Source: J088 sp003695505 [NCBI: Candidatus Dadabacteria bacterium]
Lineage (GTDB): Bacteria; J088
DNA: 7,627 nucleotides
Direction: 5' to 3'
NCBI GenBank assembly: GCA_003695505.1
Contig: RFIY01000020.1
Coordinates: 1 to 7,627 of the forward strand
The translations under genes and the position numbers were made by a program. Position 1 is the stretch's first letter, and each line of letters starts with the position of its first letter. The notes under the pieces were generated by a model that was not told the DNA's origin, searched no databases, and saw nothing but the letters and a program-made list of their open reading frames with translations. Shown here piece by piece: positions 1-7,116 of this stretch.

Positions 1-1
1 G

Positions 2-199
2 ATCCCCGACCCGTGGCGCGCCTGGTTCGTACTCAACCCACTCTGTGCCGCAATCGAGGGTATGCGTGCGGCGATCACGGGGCGCGGCCTCCCGCCCACG
101 GACATTGTCGCTCCCGGTGCGATCGTCGCAACCGTGCTTCTGCTGGTCGGCTGGATGACCTTTCGTCGGATCAATCTGCGCCTGACGGACTACGTCTGA
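2..199 (+). CDS. wzm: ABC-2 type polysaccharide export permease, C-terminal end (partial)
   Basis: This is the last 65 codons of a gene that begins outside the window. The frame entering at base 2 reads IPDPWRAWFVLNPLCAAIEG, followed by MRAAITGRG and a hydrophobic helix (IVAPGAIVATVLLLVGWMTF), and ends in RRINLRLTDYV. The 'NP...IEG.R...G' stretch before a final membrane helix, with a short basic cytoplasmic tail, is typical of the C-terminus of Wzm/TagG/KpsM-like permeases, which form the membrane channel of ABC-2 polysaccharide exporters. Its stop overlaps the start of the ATPase gene in a TGATG junction (197-201), so the two are very probably translated together as one transporter. The substrate cannot be read from this fragment. 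The family call rests on the tail motif and the neighbour. The wzm symbol is by analogy. Confidence 0.83.
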   Translation: MPDPWRAWFVLNPLCAAIEGMRAAITGRGLPPTDIVAPGAIVATVLLLVGWMTFRRINLRLTDYV

Positions 200-1422
200 T
201 GCCGCCAGTCATCGAGGCCCGCCATCTGGTCAAACAGTACTATCGCGGCGAGTTCGCACCGTACGACACGTTGCGCGACTGGTTGACGGGTGGTCGGCGC
301 TCCGTACGTCCGCAGTTCAACGCGATCGACGACGTCAGCTTCTGCCTCGACCGCGGCGACCGCCTCGGGCTGGTCGGTGGTAACGGTGCAGGCAAAAGCA
401 CCTTGTTGAAGATCCTGTCGCGGATCACGCGGCCGACCAGCGGCGAAGCGATCATTCGCGGCCGGGTGGGCGCGCTGCTCGAGGTCGGCGCGGGTTTTCA
501 TGCGGAACTGACCGGACGAGAAAACATCTTTCTGTATGGTGCGATTCTCGGGATGTCACGGGCGGAAATTCGCGCACACATCGATGAAATCGTTGCTTTC
601 TCGGAACTGGCATCCGCGCTGGACACGTCGGTGAAGCACTATTCGACCGGGATGTTCATGCGCCTGGCATTCGCCGTTGCAGCCCATCTGCGCACGGATG
701 TCCTCTTCGTCGACGAAGTGCTTTCGGTCGGCGACGCCGCGTTTCAGCGCAAATGCCTCGACAAGATGGACGAACTGGCGACCGATCAGGGCCGGACGAT
801 CGTATTCGTCAGCCACAACCTCGGCGCGGTGCGATCGCTGTGTACGCGCGCGCTGCACCTCGACAATGGCCGCCTTCTCGCGGACGGCGACCCCGAAACG
901 GTGATTCGCGGCTACCTCGCGTCGCTCGAAGCGGCTGCGGGTACGGGCGCCTGGGAAAATCCCCATCCCGACACGCAGCAGGCGGTGCAACTCACCGGCG
1001 CCAGCCTCTGTGCACCGGATGGACAACCGGCGACGACATTCGCGCCAGATGACCATCCCGCACTCGATATCACATTCCACGTACGCGAGCCGGTTCCCGC
1101 CGTCGCATTGACATTCCGGCTCCTGGCCGCCGACGGGACGGTCGTCTGGACGGACATTCACGAGATTACTCCGGCCAACGGCCAGATGATCGCACCCGGC
1201 GAACACCAGGTGACGACTCGGCTCCCCGCCCGTCTGCTGAACGCGGGGCCATATCTGTGTCTGTTCGGCATCGCGACAAGCAGCCTCGAAACTCCGGTGT
1301 TGCATCCGGCGATCCGGTTTCGCATGCTGGAGGCAGGAGAGCACAGTCGAACCGGCGGGGCGCTGGCCGGCATCATCCGCCCGCACCTCGAGTGGCGCGA
1401 CACTGTCAACGGAATGCACTGA
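199..1422 (+). CDS. wzt: ABC transporter ATP-binding protein, Wzt type with C-terminal extension
   Basis: A 407-residue ATPase that would power export of a lipid-linked polysaccharide across the inner membrane with the upstream permease. The ATP-binding domain (about 1-240) has a Walker A loop GGNGAGKST (60-68), a signature of the Wzt kind (YSTGM, 148-152, then RLAFAVA), Walker B DVLFVDE (167-173) and the H-loop histidine (206, in FVSHNL). The N-terminal insert before 'AIDDVSF' is usual for this subfamily. Residues about 260-400 form an extra domain resembling the Wzt C-terminal beta-sandwich, which in characterised O-antigen systems binds the modified chain end. The chosen ATG at 199 lies in a TGATG overlap, with GGA at 187-189 as a modest ribosome-binding site. 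An open frame upstream to base 13 belongs to the permease region and is not used. The family is certain; the transported glycan is unknown. Confidence 0.95.
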   Translation: MPPVIEARHLVKQYYRGEFAPYDTLRDWLTGGRRSVRPQFNAIDDVSFCLDRGDRLGLVGGNGAGKSTLLKILSRITRPTSGEAIIRGRVGALLEVGAGFHAELTGRENIFLYGAILGMSRAEIRAHIDEIVAFSELASALDTSVKHYSTGMFMRLAFAVAAHLRTDVLFVDEVLSVGDAAFQRKCLDKMDELATDQGRTIVFVSHNLGAVRSLCTRALHLDNGRLLADGDPETVIRGYLASLEAAAGTGAWENPHPDTQQAVQLTGASLCAPDGQPATTFAPDDHPALDITFHVREPVPAVALTFRLLAADGTVVWTDIHEITPANGQMIAPGEHQVTTRLPARLLNAGPYLCLFGIATSSLETPVLHPAIRFRMLEAGEHSRTGGALAGIIRPHLEWRDTVNGMH

Positions 1423-1724
1423 TGGACGCTGTACAGGCTTTTCTGGACCAATACCCGGTCATCGCGTTCGTGCTGGCCGCGGTGGCCGCGATCGTCGCGA
1501 TCAATCTCGCGAAGACACTCCTGCAGGCGGCCCTCGCGGTTGCGATCATCGCGCTGATCTATGTCATCTGGCTGATCGTCAGCGGAGAACCGCCACCAGA
1601 CCCCGACAAACTGCGGCAGCAGGGCACCGAGGCCGTTCGGGAACTTGGGCATGATGTCCGCGAAAAAGCCGTGGACGTCCTCGAGGACGAGCTTGATCGG
1701 CGGCTGGATTCCATTGAGCCCTGA
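1422..1724 (+). CDS. Small membrane protein with two predicted helices, function unknown
   Basis: A 100-residue protein I do not recognise. Two hydrophobic stretches, about residues 11-29 and 33-54, separated by a lysine (K31), suggest a membrane hairpin or one long helix pair. The remainder (about 57-100) begins with a proline-rich linker (GEPPPDPDK) and continues as a charged, probably helical tail rich in E, D, R and L that could face the cytoplasm. No catalytic motif is visible. The start ATG at 1422 overlaps the Wzt stop (TGATG, 1420-1424), with GGA about eight bases upstream, and the 3' end overlaps the next gene, so it sits inside the operon and is probably expressed with the exporter and ligase genes. 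An accessory or scaffolding role in glycan export or ligation is inference from position only. The tight junctions argue that it is a real gene. Confidence 0.8.
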   Translation: MDAVQAFLDQYPVIAFVLAAVAAIVAINLAKTLLQAALAVAIIALIYVIWLIVSGEPPPDPDKLRQQGTEAVRELGHDVREKAVDVLEDELDRRLDSIEP

Positions 1725-3846
1725 ATCCGGCCACGGCGGAACCGACGACAACCGCCCGTTGTTGTCGATTCTGGTACTGGGCACAGGTGGCCCGGCCGTT
1801 GCGTCATTGCTGAACCAATACCACCGGCAGGCACCAGTCGAGCTGCTGACCGCTCAGCCAGAGATCCAGGTACCCCAGGGGGTCACGGTACGGCATGTGC
1901 CTGTGGCGGATCCGGCCACGTTCACTGCGGATGGGCTGCAGCGCGCATGTGGGCGGGGCGTCTGGGTGCTGCGGTCTGGCGATCAGATTACCGGCGATGC
2001 GCTTGAACGCGTGCTGGATGCGATTGTGCAACGCCGCCGGGTCGTGCCGCAGATCCTGCCACTGCGCCTGGCCCGCCCGACAGCGCTGCCTCCAGTTCAG
2101 TTGTTGATCGCGCCGCCGTCGCGACGATGGACACCGGCCGACGCCCACAGCCAGCTCGGGACAATCTGGGCACTGGCACTTTCCCTTTCGGAACGGCCAC
2201 AAATCGCGAGAGGAATGACCATCGGGACTGCGGCTCCGACGCCACGCGAGGAACGCCGGCGCGAGCGCCAGGATGCCTCGGCACTTGCGTTGCAATTCGC
2301 GTTCGCGAAACCATTCTGGTCCGCCAGTGCGCGCCATATCGAAGCCACGCTACCACCGTTGCGGCGGCTGCTCGCGGCCACGACCCGCCATGTTGTCCAT
2401 CTGGTACTCGACCTTGATGCGGCACGCCGGCTGCGCCGCCCCCCCGACTGGATGCCCGTTGCGGCAGCCGCCCTTGCCGGGCTGCTCGTCGCCTGGATCG
2501 GCATCCATATCCGGTTGGGTGCGTTCGCGCTGGCGGCCATGGTTGCGGCAGTGATGACGGTAGCCTATCTGCCCCGCCTGTCGCTGGTTGGCATCTACGG
2601 CCTGTTGTTGTTCGATGGCGCGTTGCGCAAGTGGATCCTGCGTTCCGGACAACAGTTGATCTATTTTGGCAAGGACGCGCTGCTGCTCCTGCTCTACCTC
2701 CGACAGCTCGTGGCCGGTTCAGATGCCGATGTGCCGCCGGCGCGGCCGATTCCTTCGTATGTGCGCACGCCGCTGCTGCTGTTCGCCGCGTGGCTGCTTC
2801 TCGAACTGTTCAATCCAGATCAACCAAGTTTGACCTTCTGGATTTTTGGCCTCCGTGTCTATCTCCTGCCGCTTGCGCTGCTCGTTGTCCTGCCTGCGTT
2901 GCTGACGCGCGAACAGATCGACCGATTGATGACCGCATTCGTACTGGCCAGCATCCCCATCGGCCTGGTCGCGACGCTGCAGACGCTGCTCGGACCAGAC
3001 CACTGGCTCAACCAGTATGCCTGGGGGTCCATGGATGTCGCCCGCTTTGGGGGGCGTCGGGAAGGCATCGTGCGTGCCACGTCAACGTTCAGCTACATCA
3101 CCGGCTACACCTCGTATCTCACGACGGCCGGTTTGCTCGCGCCGTTCGCGGCACATCGCCTCGCACCAAAACGTGTGGCGCCGCTCGGACTGTTGTACGG
3201 CTGGTTGCTGATTTGCGCCGTCCTCAGCGGATCCCGCGGCCCGGTACTGATCATTGCGGCTGGCGCCCCGTTGATCGCGCTGCCCCTGTTTGCACGGATG
3301 GACGCGGCGCAGATCGTTCGCGCCTGGATCGCGGTCACCGCCGCGTTGCTGGTCTTTGGCGTGCTGTTTCGGGATCCCGTCGAGCATTTCCGCAATCGCG
3401 TCGAGCAGACACGCGACGTATCCTCCCGGCTCGAACGGCTACTCCACGGCCCGATCAATGCCGCAAGAATGGCCGGTGTGTTCGGCGAGGGACTGGCGAC
3501 CGAGCATCAAAGTCGGGACATCCTGCTCCGCCAGTCTCGCACCTGGAAGCCTTTGCCTCCCTTTGTCGAAGAAGAATTGAGCCGTGTAACACTCGAGATC
3601 GGCGCGATCGGTGCGCTGCTGGCATGGTGGTTCCGGATTGCCTGCGGCGTGATGTGTCTGCTCTGGTTGCGCGACGCAGTCGGTCGGCAATCAACCCGGG
3701 ACCAGCTATTGCTGGCGGCTGGCCTGATGATGACCATCTGGACACTGGTCACCAGCCTGTTCTACGACGTGACGATGTACTACGGTTGGGCAACGTTGCT
3801 TGCGCTCGCACGGACCACCGGCACACCGGACGACGTTGCGCGATGA
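1714..3846 (+). CDS. O-antigen ligase/polymerase-like membrane protein with N-terminal GT2-like domain
   Basis: A 710-residue protein of two parts. Residues about 15-240 are soluble: 'LLSILVLGTGG' and, at 74-101, a stretch reading like the GT2 pattern 'A.GryiwvLdsDD....alervl', but with LRSGD (86-90) where the metal-binding acids should be. From W246 onward there are about ten or more hydrophobic segments, with GALRKW (302-307), STFSYITGY (457-465), LSGSRGP (504-510), a large loop (about 553-625) and EEELSRVTLEIG (619-630). These resemble the Wzy_C/WaaL-like families, which join or polymerise lipid-linked glycan in the periplasm. Typical ligases are about 400-450 residues, so the extra length is the N-terminal domain. 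I chose TTG at 1714 (GGA five bases upstream, 11-base overlap with the previous gene). ATG at 1651 or 1654 would extend the protein by about 20 residues. Ligase versus polymerase is not decidable here. Confidence 0.8.
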   Translation: MSPESGHGGTDDNRPLLSILVLGTGGPAVASLLNQYHRQAPVELLTAQPEIQVPQGVTVRHVPVADPATFTADGLQRACGRGVWVLRSGDQITGDALERVLDAIVQRRRVVPQILPLRLARPTALPPVQLLIAPPSRRWTPADAHSQLGTIWALALSLSERPQIARGMTIGTAAPTPREERRRERQDASALALQFAFAKPFWSASARHIEATLPPLRRLLAATTRHVVHLVLDLDAARRLRRPPDWMPVAAAALAGLLVAWIGIHIRLGAFALAAMVAAVMTVAYLPRLSLVGIYGLLLFDGALRKWILRSGQQLIYFGKDALLLLLYLRQLVAGSDADVPPARPIPSYVRTPLLLFAAWLLLELFNPDQPSLTFWIFGLRVYLLPLALLVVLPALLTREQIDRLMTAFVLASIPIGLVATLQTLLGPDHWLNQYAWGSMDVARFGGRREGIVRATSTFSYITGYTSYLTTAGLLAPFAAHRLAPKRVAPLGLLYGWLLICAVLSGSRGPVLIIAAGAPLIALPLFARMDAAQIVRAWIAVTAALLVFGVLFRDPVEHFRNRVEQTRDVSSRLERLLHGPINAARMAGVFGEGLATEHQSRDILLRQSRTWKPLPPFVEEELSRVTLEIGAIGALLAWWFRIACGVMCLLWLRDAVGRQSTRDQLLLAAGLMMTIWTLVTSLFYDVTMYYGWATLLALARTTGTPDDVAR

Positions 3847-4994
3847 GGGTTCTGATCTGGACGAAGGCGTTTGCGCCATCAACGGGTGGCATCGAGCGCT
3901 ACAGTGCCACCCTTGCGCGCGGCCTGAGCGAGCAGGGACTGGACGTGATCGTCGCTACGGAAACTGGCGCACCGGATGGCTTCGATGCGTCAGTTCACTA
4001 TCGCGTCTGTCGCCGACCGTCGCACAGCGACCTTGCCAGGTTGATGGATCAGGCCGACGTTGTGCATCTGTGTGGCCCGGCAGTCGGCCCGATGCGTCTG
4101 GCATTGCGGAGCAACGCAGCCCTCGCAATCGAACACAGTGGCTATCAGCTCGTCTGTCCCTCCGGCATGTTGTTACGTTATCCAGACGAATCGATCTGCC
4201 CGAATCACTTCAGGGCGCGCCAGCATAGCCGCTGTGTGCGCTGCCTCGTCACTCAGGGCGCTGCCGGGCCGCTGCGTGCGGCTGCTCGCGTCGCCGCCGG
4301 TCAGCTTCGTACGCGGCTGGCCGCAGACGTTCGTGTAGCGCACATCGCCGTCAGCCAGCACGTCGCCAGGCGGCTGGGTCTGCCCGACGTCGTCGTGATC
4401 CCACATGGCATAGATCCGCCAGAGCCCATTGACCGTTGGCTCCCTGAGCAGTTTGCCTACGTTGGGCGGCTCGTGCGTGAGAAAGGCGTCGACATCCTGC
4501 TCGATGCATTCTCGACGGTCGCCCGAGAACGACCGGATGCGCAATTGCGGATCGTCGGAGACGGCCCGCTGCGCGACGCCCTGGAAACCAACGCAACCGC
4601 ACTCGGCGTCGGCACGAATGTCACGTTTCTGGGCGGCGTTGCATTTGATCAAATCGACGCTGCACTCGCGGATGTTGCGACGGTCGTTGTACCGAGTCGT
4701 TGCGAAGAAACATTCGGGCTGGTCGCACTCGAACAGGCCGCGCGCGGGAGACAGGTCATCACCAGCGATATCGGCGGCCTCGGCGAGGTCGCCCGCGCGA
4801 TCAATGCACGCCTGGTGCCGCCGGGTGATCGCAATGCGCTGGCGGACAACATGCTGCGTGGGATTGAGCACGCTGAACGAACGAACCCGGCACCAACCCT
4901 GCCCGAATCGCTGACCGCGGAACGCATGGTCGACCGCCACATCGAACTGTATGAACATCTGCTGAAAAAGGATCGCCCGCGCGGCCGTGGCTGA
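3843..4994 (+). CDS. Glycosyltransferase family 4 protein
   Basis: A 383-residue GT-B fold glycosyltransferase that should transfer a sugar from a nucleotide donor to a growing glycan at the cytoplasmic membrane face. The N-terminal acceptor domain starts MRVLIWTKAFAPSTGGIERY, with the glycine-rich GGIE loop at 15-18. The C-terminal donor domain has YVGRLVREKGVDILLDAF (206-223), IVGDGPLRDAL (237-247) and the GT4 EX7E motif with acids at E289 and E297, followed by a DIGGLGE donor loop (309-315). Four cysteines (C105, C119, C131, C134) form a C-x13-C-x11-C-x2-C set also seen in some GT4 members. The start ATG overlaps the ligase-like gene's stop (ATGA, 3843-3846), which indicates coupling. Sugar and linkage cannot be predicted. 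The same frame is open back to 2631 inside the upstream gene, but that part is shadow sequence. Confidence 0.93.
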   Translation: MRVLIWTKAFAPSTGGIERYSATLARGLSEQGLDVIVATETGAPDGFDASVHYRVCRRPSHSDLARLMDQADVVHLCGPAVGPMRLALRSNAALAIEHSGYQLVCPSGMLLRYPDESICPNHFRARQHSRCVRCLVTQGAAGPLRAAARVAAGQLRTRLAADVRVAHIAVSQHVARRLGLPDVVVIPHGIDPPEPIDRWLPEQFAYVGRLVREKGVDILLDAFSTVARERPDAQLRIVGDGPLRDALETNATALGVGTNVTFLGGVAFDQIDAALADVATVVVPSRCEETFGLVALEQAARGRQVITSDIGGLGEVARAINARLVPPGDRNALADNMLRGIEHAERTNPAPTLPESLTAERMVDRHIELYEHLLKKDRPRGRG

Positions 4995-5004
4995 CCCGCC
5001 CAGC

Positions 5005-6006
5005 TCAGCGGCCCGGACGCAGCCTCTCCGCGACGGCCTCTACATGCCGCGCGATGCTATGCCCTTCGTACCAGCGCCGCAACCGTGCGCCGATCATCTC
5101 GGGAACGCGCGGCAACGCACCAGCCGGCACAAAATGCGCCCCTGCCCTCAGGCCATCCGCATCGCGGCCGCGCTGGCTGTAGACGATCGGCGTCACACCG
5201 CAGGCGGCGTAGGCTGCAAAAACGCCCGACTTGGCCAGAAACGGGACATCCTCGGCGATCAGCCCCCAGCGCGAAGCCAACAACCGCGCACGCACCTCGT
5301 CGGCCTCCAGCAACCCGAATCGCTGAACCGGAATCCCGCGAACAAACTTCGGCATCGCTTCCGGACCGGGTCCGATGTCGAGCAGGCCCTCGATCCGCAA
5401 CGTTGCGAGATCGCCACTGCGATCAAGCGCCTCGTACACGCGTTGCCGACGCCAGGATCCGCCAAAAACAACCCCGACCGGCTGCCGCTCTGCCCAGTCC
5501 GGCAGCGGCAATGGCGGCTCGCCGATATTGGACGGCACCGGCAAAATCACCACGTCCCGACGCCCGTGGCGCGCCAGCCGCTGCGCAAAGGACGCATTCG
5601 TCGTGATCACATGATCCGCCAGTGACGCCAGCGCATAAACCGTTTCGCGATCACGCCAGTTCCCAGGATTGAGCCAGGCCCGCGAACGGGTCGCAAACAT
5701 CTCGTGGACGATCAGCACCGTACGTTCGCTGGCGTGCACAACATCGTTGAGTACATAGGACCAGCGGGGATCGACGTGCCGCCACGCGCTGGGAACAAGA
5801 TGCATCACAACTGCCTCCCCCTGCAGGTCTCGCGCGACGCGATCGGGCCGCGCACGCAGCTCGGCGTGTTCTGCATCCGTTCGCGCCGCCCGCCACTGTG
5901 TGTCCCAGCCCGCCTCGGCGAGCCCCTCGGCAAGCCGCCGCGCGTAATCGAACACGCCGCAACCGCTCGACACCGCCTGCGGCACGAGTTGGATCAGATT
6001 CGCCAC
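5005..6006 (-). CDS. GT-B-like glycosyltransferase (divergent, retaining type)
   Basis: A protein of about 333 residues that I place among GT4/GT1-like glycosyltransferases. The N-terminus (VANLIQLVP) leads to a GCGVFDYARRLAEGL loop at about 15-29, like the 'GGvgdYa..La..L' acceptor-domain start. IVHEMFA (99-105) and DHVITTN (131-137) fit the end of that domain. The second half has VGVVFGGSWRRQRVYEAL (177-194) and KSGVFAAYAACGVTPIVY (259-276), where a family donor-site signature lies. A clean EX7E motif is not visible, so donor chemistry is uncertain. Start: TTG at 6012 would make a 4-base overlap with the FkbM stop, but GTG at 6006 sits nine bases after an AAAGG ribosome-binding site, so I prefer the GTG. 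The gene is the second of a two-gene minus-strand operon and converges on the GT4 gene with a 10-base gap and no visible terminator. Confidence 0.85.
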   Translation of the reverse strand: MANLIQLVPQAVSSGCGVFDYARRLAEGLAEAGWDTQWRAARTDAEHAELRARPDRVARDLQGEAVVMHLVPSAWRHVDPRWSYVLNDVVHASERTVLIVHEMFATRSRAWLNPGNWRDRETVYALASLADHVITTNASFAQRLARHGRRDVVILPVPSNIGEPPLPLPDWAERQPVGVVFGGSWRRQRVYEALDRSGDLATLRIEGLLDIGPGPEAMPKFVRGIPVQRFGLLEADEVRARLLASRWGLIAEDVPFLAKSGVFAAYAACGVTPIVYSQRGRDADGLRAGAHFVPAGALPRVPEMIGARLRRWYEGHSIARHVEAVAERLRPGR

Positions 6007-6008
6007 CG

Positions 6009-6872
6009 TCAATCGCCTTTCAGCACAAGCCAGCCGCGTCGATGGAAACGTAAGCGTGCCCGCTCAGGGTCTGTCGTTGCGACCAGATTCCGTGGTTGCC
6101 AGTCGGGCGACGCACAGCTGCCCGGCTCGACGAGGCCGGGGCCAGACAGCCGTCGGATCGGTTCCAGAATGGCATACCCGGCTTCGCGCAGCGTCCACTC
6201 CACTTGCGATACGTTTGCCTCTGCCTCGAAAACGACGTCACGCACCCGCCGCGCGGCGAGCAGCTCGGCCGCGCCCGCAAGTACGAGCGGTTCCGCACCT
6301 TCGACGTCGATCTTCAGGATACCGACCGATTGTTCCGGAAAGCACACGTCGAGTGTGACCGCTGCCACTTCCTCCACCGCTGCCGGTGAGGATACGGCAT
6401 CAACCATCCGTCCGGTCCCGCGGTTACCGGCGAATCCCGCCGGTCGTTCGAGCATGACCGGCCCCTCGCGGTCGGCGACTGCCTGCTCGCGGACGGTGAT
6501 ACGCGCAGCAACCCCGGCCGACTGCAGCGCGACGTTGCGGCGCAAATCCGCGGCGATCTCGGGCAGCGCCTCGAAGGCGACGACCGCCCGGCTGCGGTGC
6601 GCGAGCAGGATCGCCGTGTAGCCGATATTGGCGCCGACATCGACCGCCAGATCGTCGGCGTCGGCCAGTCGCCACAGCGTTTCGCTGAGCAACAGATCGT
6701 ACACACCAAATCGCAGGATGGCCTGCCCGATCGCATCCGCCCCATCGACGACAAGCGGCGCGCCGAACGCGGTCTGCACAGGCTGCGCTCCCCGACGATA
6801 CGGCGCGACCAGACGACGCCAGACATTCGTCGGGCGATACAGGAACTCTGGCTTCAGGGCGCTGGCAAACAA
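6009..6872 (-). CDS. FkbM family methyltransferase
   Basis: A 287-residue S-adenosylmethionine-dependent methyltransferase of the FkbM type; these usually methylate sugar or polyketide hydroxyls. The SAM-binding motif I is VDVGANIGYTAILLA (77-91), the ribose-binding acid lies in FEALP (100-104), and the family signature KIDVEGAE (187-194) is intact, followed by 'PLVLAGAAELL'. The C-terminus has a NLVAT segment (262-266) like the usual end of the domain. The N-terminal LKPEFLYRP is also common in this family. No ATG or GTG exists between the in-frame stop at 6924-6926 and the conserved region, so TTG at 6872 is the best start, with a weak AGG 11 bases upstream. It is probably the first gene of a minus-strand pair with the glycosyltransferase. 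Sugar O-methylation in glycan assembly, perhaps as a chain-end cap, is inference from context. Confidence 0.9.
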   Translation of the reverse strand: MFASALKPEFLYRPTNVWRRLVAPYRRGAQPVQTAFGAPLVVDGADAIGQAILRFGVYDLLLSETLWRLADADDLAVDVGANIGYTAILLAHRSRAVVAFEALPEIAADLRRNVALQSAGVAARITVREQAVADREGPVMLERPAGFAGNRGTGRMVDAVSSPAAVEEVAAVTLDVCFPEQSVGILKIDVEGAEPLVLAGAAELLAARRVRDVVFEAEANVSQVEWTLREAGYAILEPIRRLSGPGLVEPGSCASPDWQPRNLVATTDPERARLRFHRRGWLVLKGD

Positions 6873-6926
6873 AGGGATGAAAACCTGCCGGTTGCATTGT
6901 CGCGGATCAGGGTGGCGCGTGCGTCA

Positions 6927-6942
6927 CGGCAGGATTCTGCCG
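6927..6942. repeat. Short perfect inverted repeat upstream of the methyltransferase gene
   Basis: CGGCAG and CTGCCG arms of six bases flank a GATT loop. It lies about 55 bases upstream of the FkbM start, in the presumed 5' leader of the minus-strand operon. There is no T-run on either side, so it does not look like an intrinsic terminator. It could be a leader hairpin or a protein site, or chance in GC-rich DNA. Confidence 0.3.
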
Positions 6943-7016
6943 GCGGCACGCCTCCATGGTAGATCACGGCGAAAACGGATTCAACGGCGCCCGACGACCG
7001 CCCGCCCGGCGCGCTC

Positions 7017-7046
7017 TTGCAATTCGGCCGCCCGTGCGCATACTCT
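7017..7046 (+). promoter_or_regulatory. Candidate upstream sigma70-like promoter toward ssrA
   Basis: TTGCAA (7017-7022) and TACTCT (7041-7046) are separated by 18 bases, a loose match to -35/-10 elements. It would start transcription about 60 bases before the mature tmRNA 5' end, needing RNase P or similar processing of the leader. The match is weak, and it competes with the candidate at 7084. Confidence 0.25.
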
Positions 7047-7056
7047 GTATAGACGA

Positions 7057-7076
7057 GATTCGCCACGGCGCGAATC
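7057..7076. repeat. Perfect 7-base inverted repeat in the ssrA upstream region
   Basis: GATTCGC and GCGAATC arms flank six bases (CACGGC). It lies between the two candidate ssrA promoters and about 40 bases before the tmRNA 5' end. It could be an operator dyad or a hairpin in a longer leader transcript. No T-run follows, so a terminator is unlikely. Confidence 0.35.
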
Positions 7077-7083
7077 GGGATCT

Positions 7084-7111
7084 TTGACAGCCGCTCTGTC
7101 GCTGTCACTCT
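7084..7111 (+). promoter_or_regulatory. Candidate ssrA promoter with overlapping dyad
   Basis: A consensus -35 TTGACA (7084-7089) sits about 30 bases before the tmRNA 5' end. A poor -10, CACTCT (7106-7111), follows after 16 bases. The same stretch holds an inverted repeat, TGACAG (7085-7090) and CTGTCA (7102-7107), with an 11-base spacer, so arms overlap both promoter elements. The -35 position fits transcription starting at or just before 7117. The weak -10 limits confidence. Confidence 0.45.
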
Positions 7112-7116
7112 GTACT

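Noticed and set aside
13-198. Upstream open extension of the wzt frame
   Set aside because: It overlaps the permease C-terminus, which is clearly coded in another frame. The ATPase domain starts right after ATG 199.
556-1419. Minus-strand 287-codon frame opposite wzt
   Set aside because: The opposite strand encodes all ABC ATPase motifs in order. This frame is Arg/Glu-rich without domains.
2631-3842. Upstream open extension of the GT4 frame
   Set aside because: It overlaps the membrane domain of the ligase-like gene. The GT4 fold begins exactly at ATG 3843, and the extension is Arg/Ala/Pro-rich noise.
4173-4958. Minus-strand 261-codon frame opposite the GT4 gene
   Set aside because: It is antisense to the donor domain with the EX7E motif, and no family is recognisable in it.
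4995-5004. Bidirectional terminator between the convergent operons
   Set aside because: The gap is only 10 bases, and I see no strong hairpin with a T-run there.
5704-6621. Plus-strand 305-codon frame
   Set aside because: It is antisense to two genes with clear family motifs, and its product is low-complexity and Ser/Arg/Thr-rich, as expected for shadow frames in GC-rich DNA.
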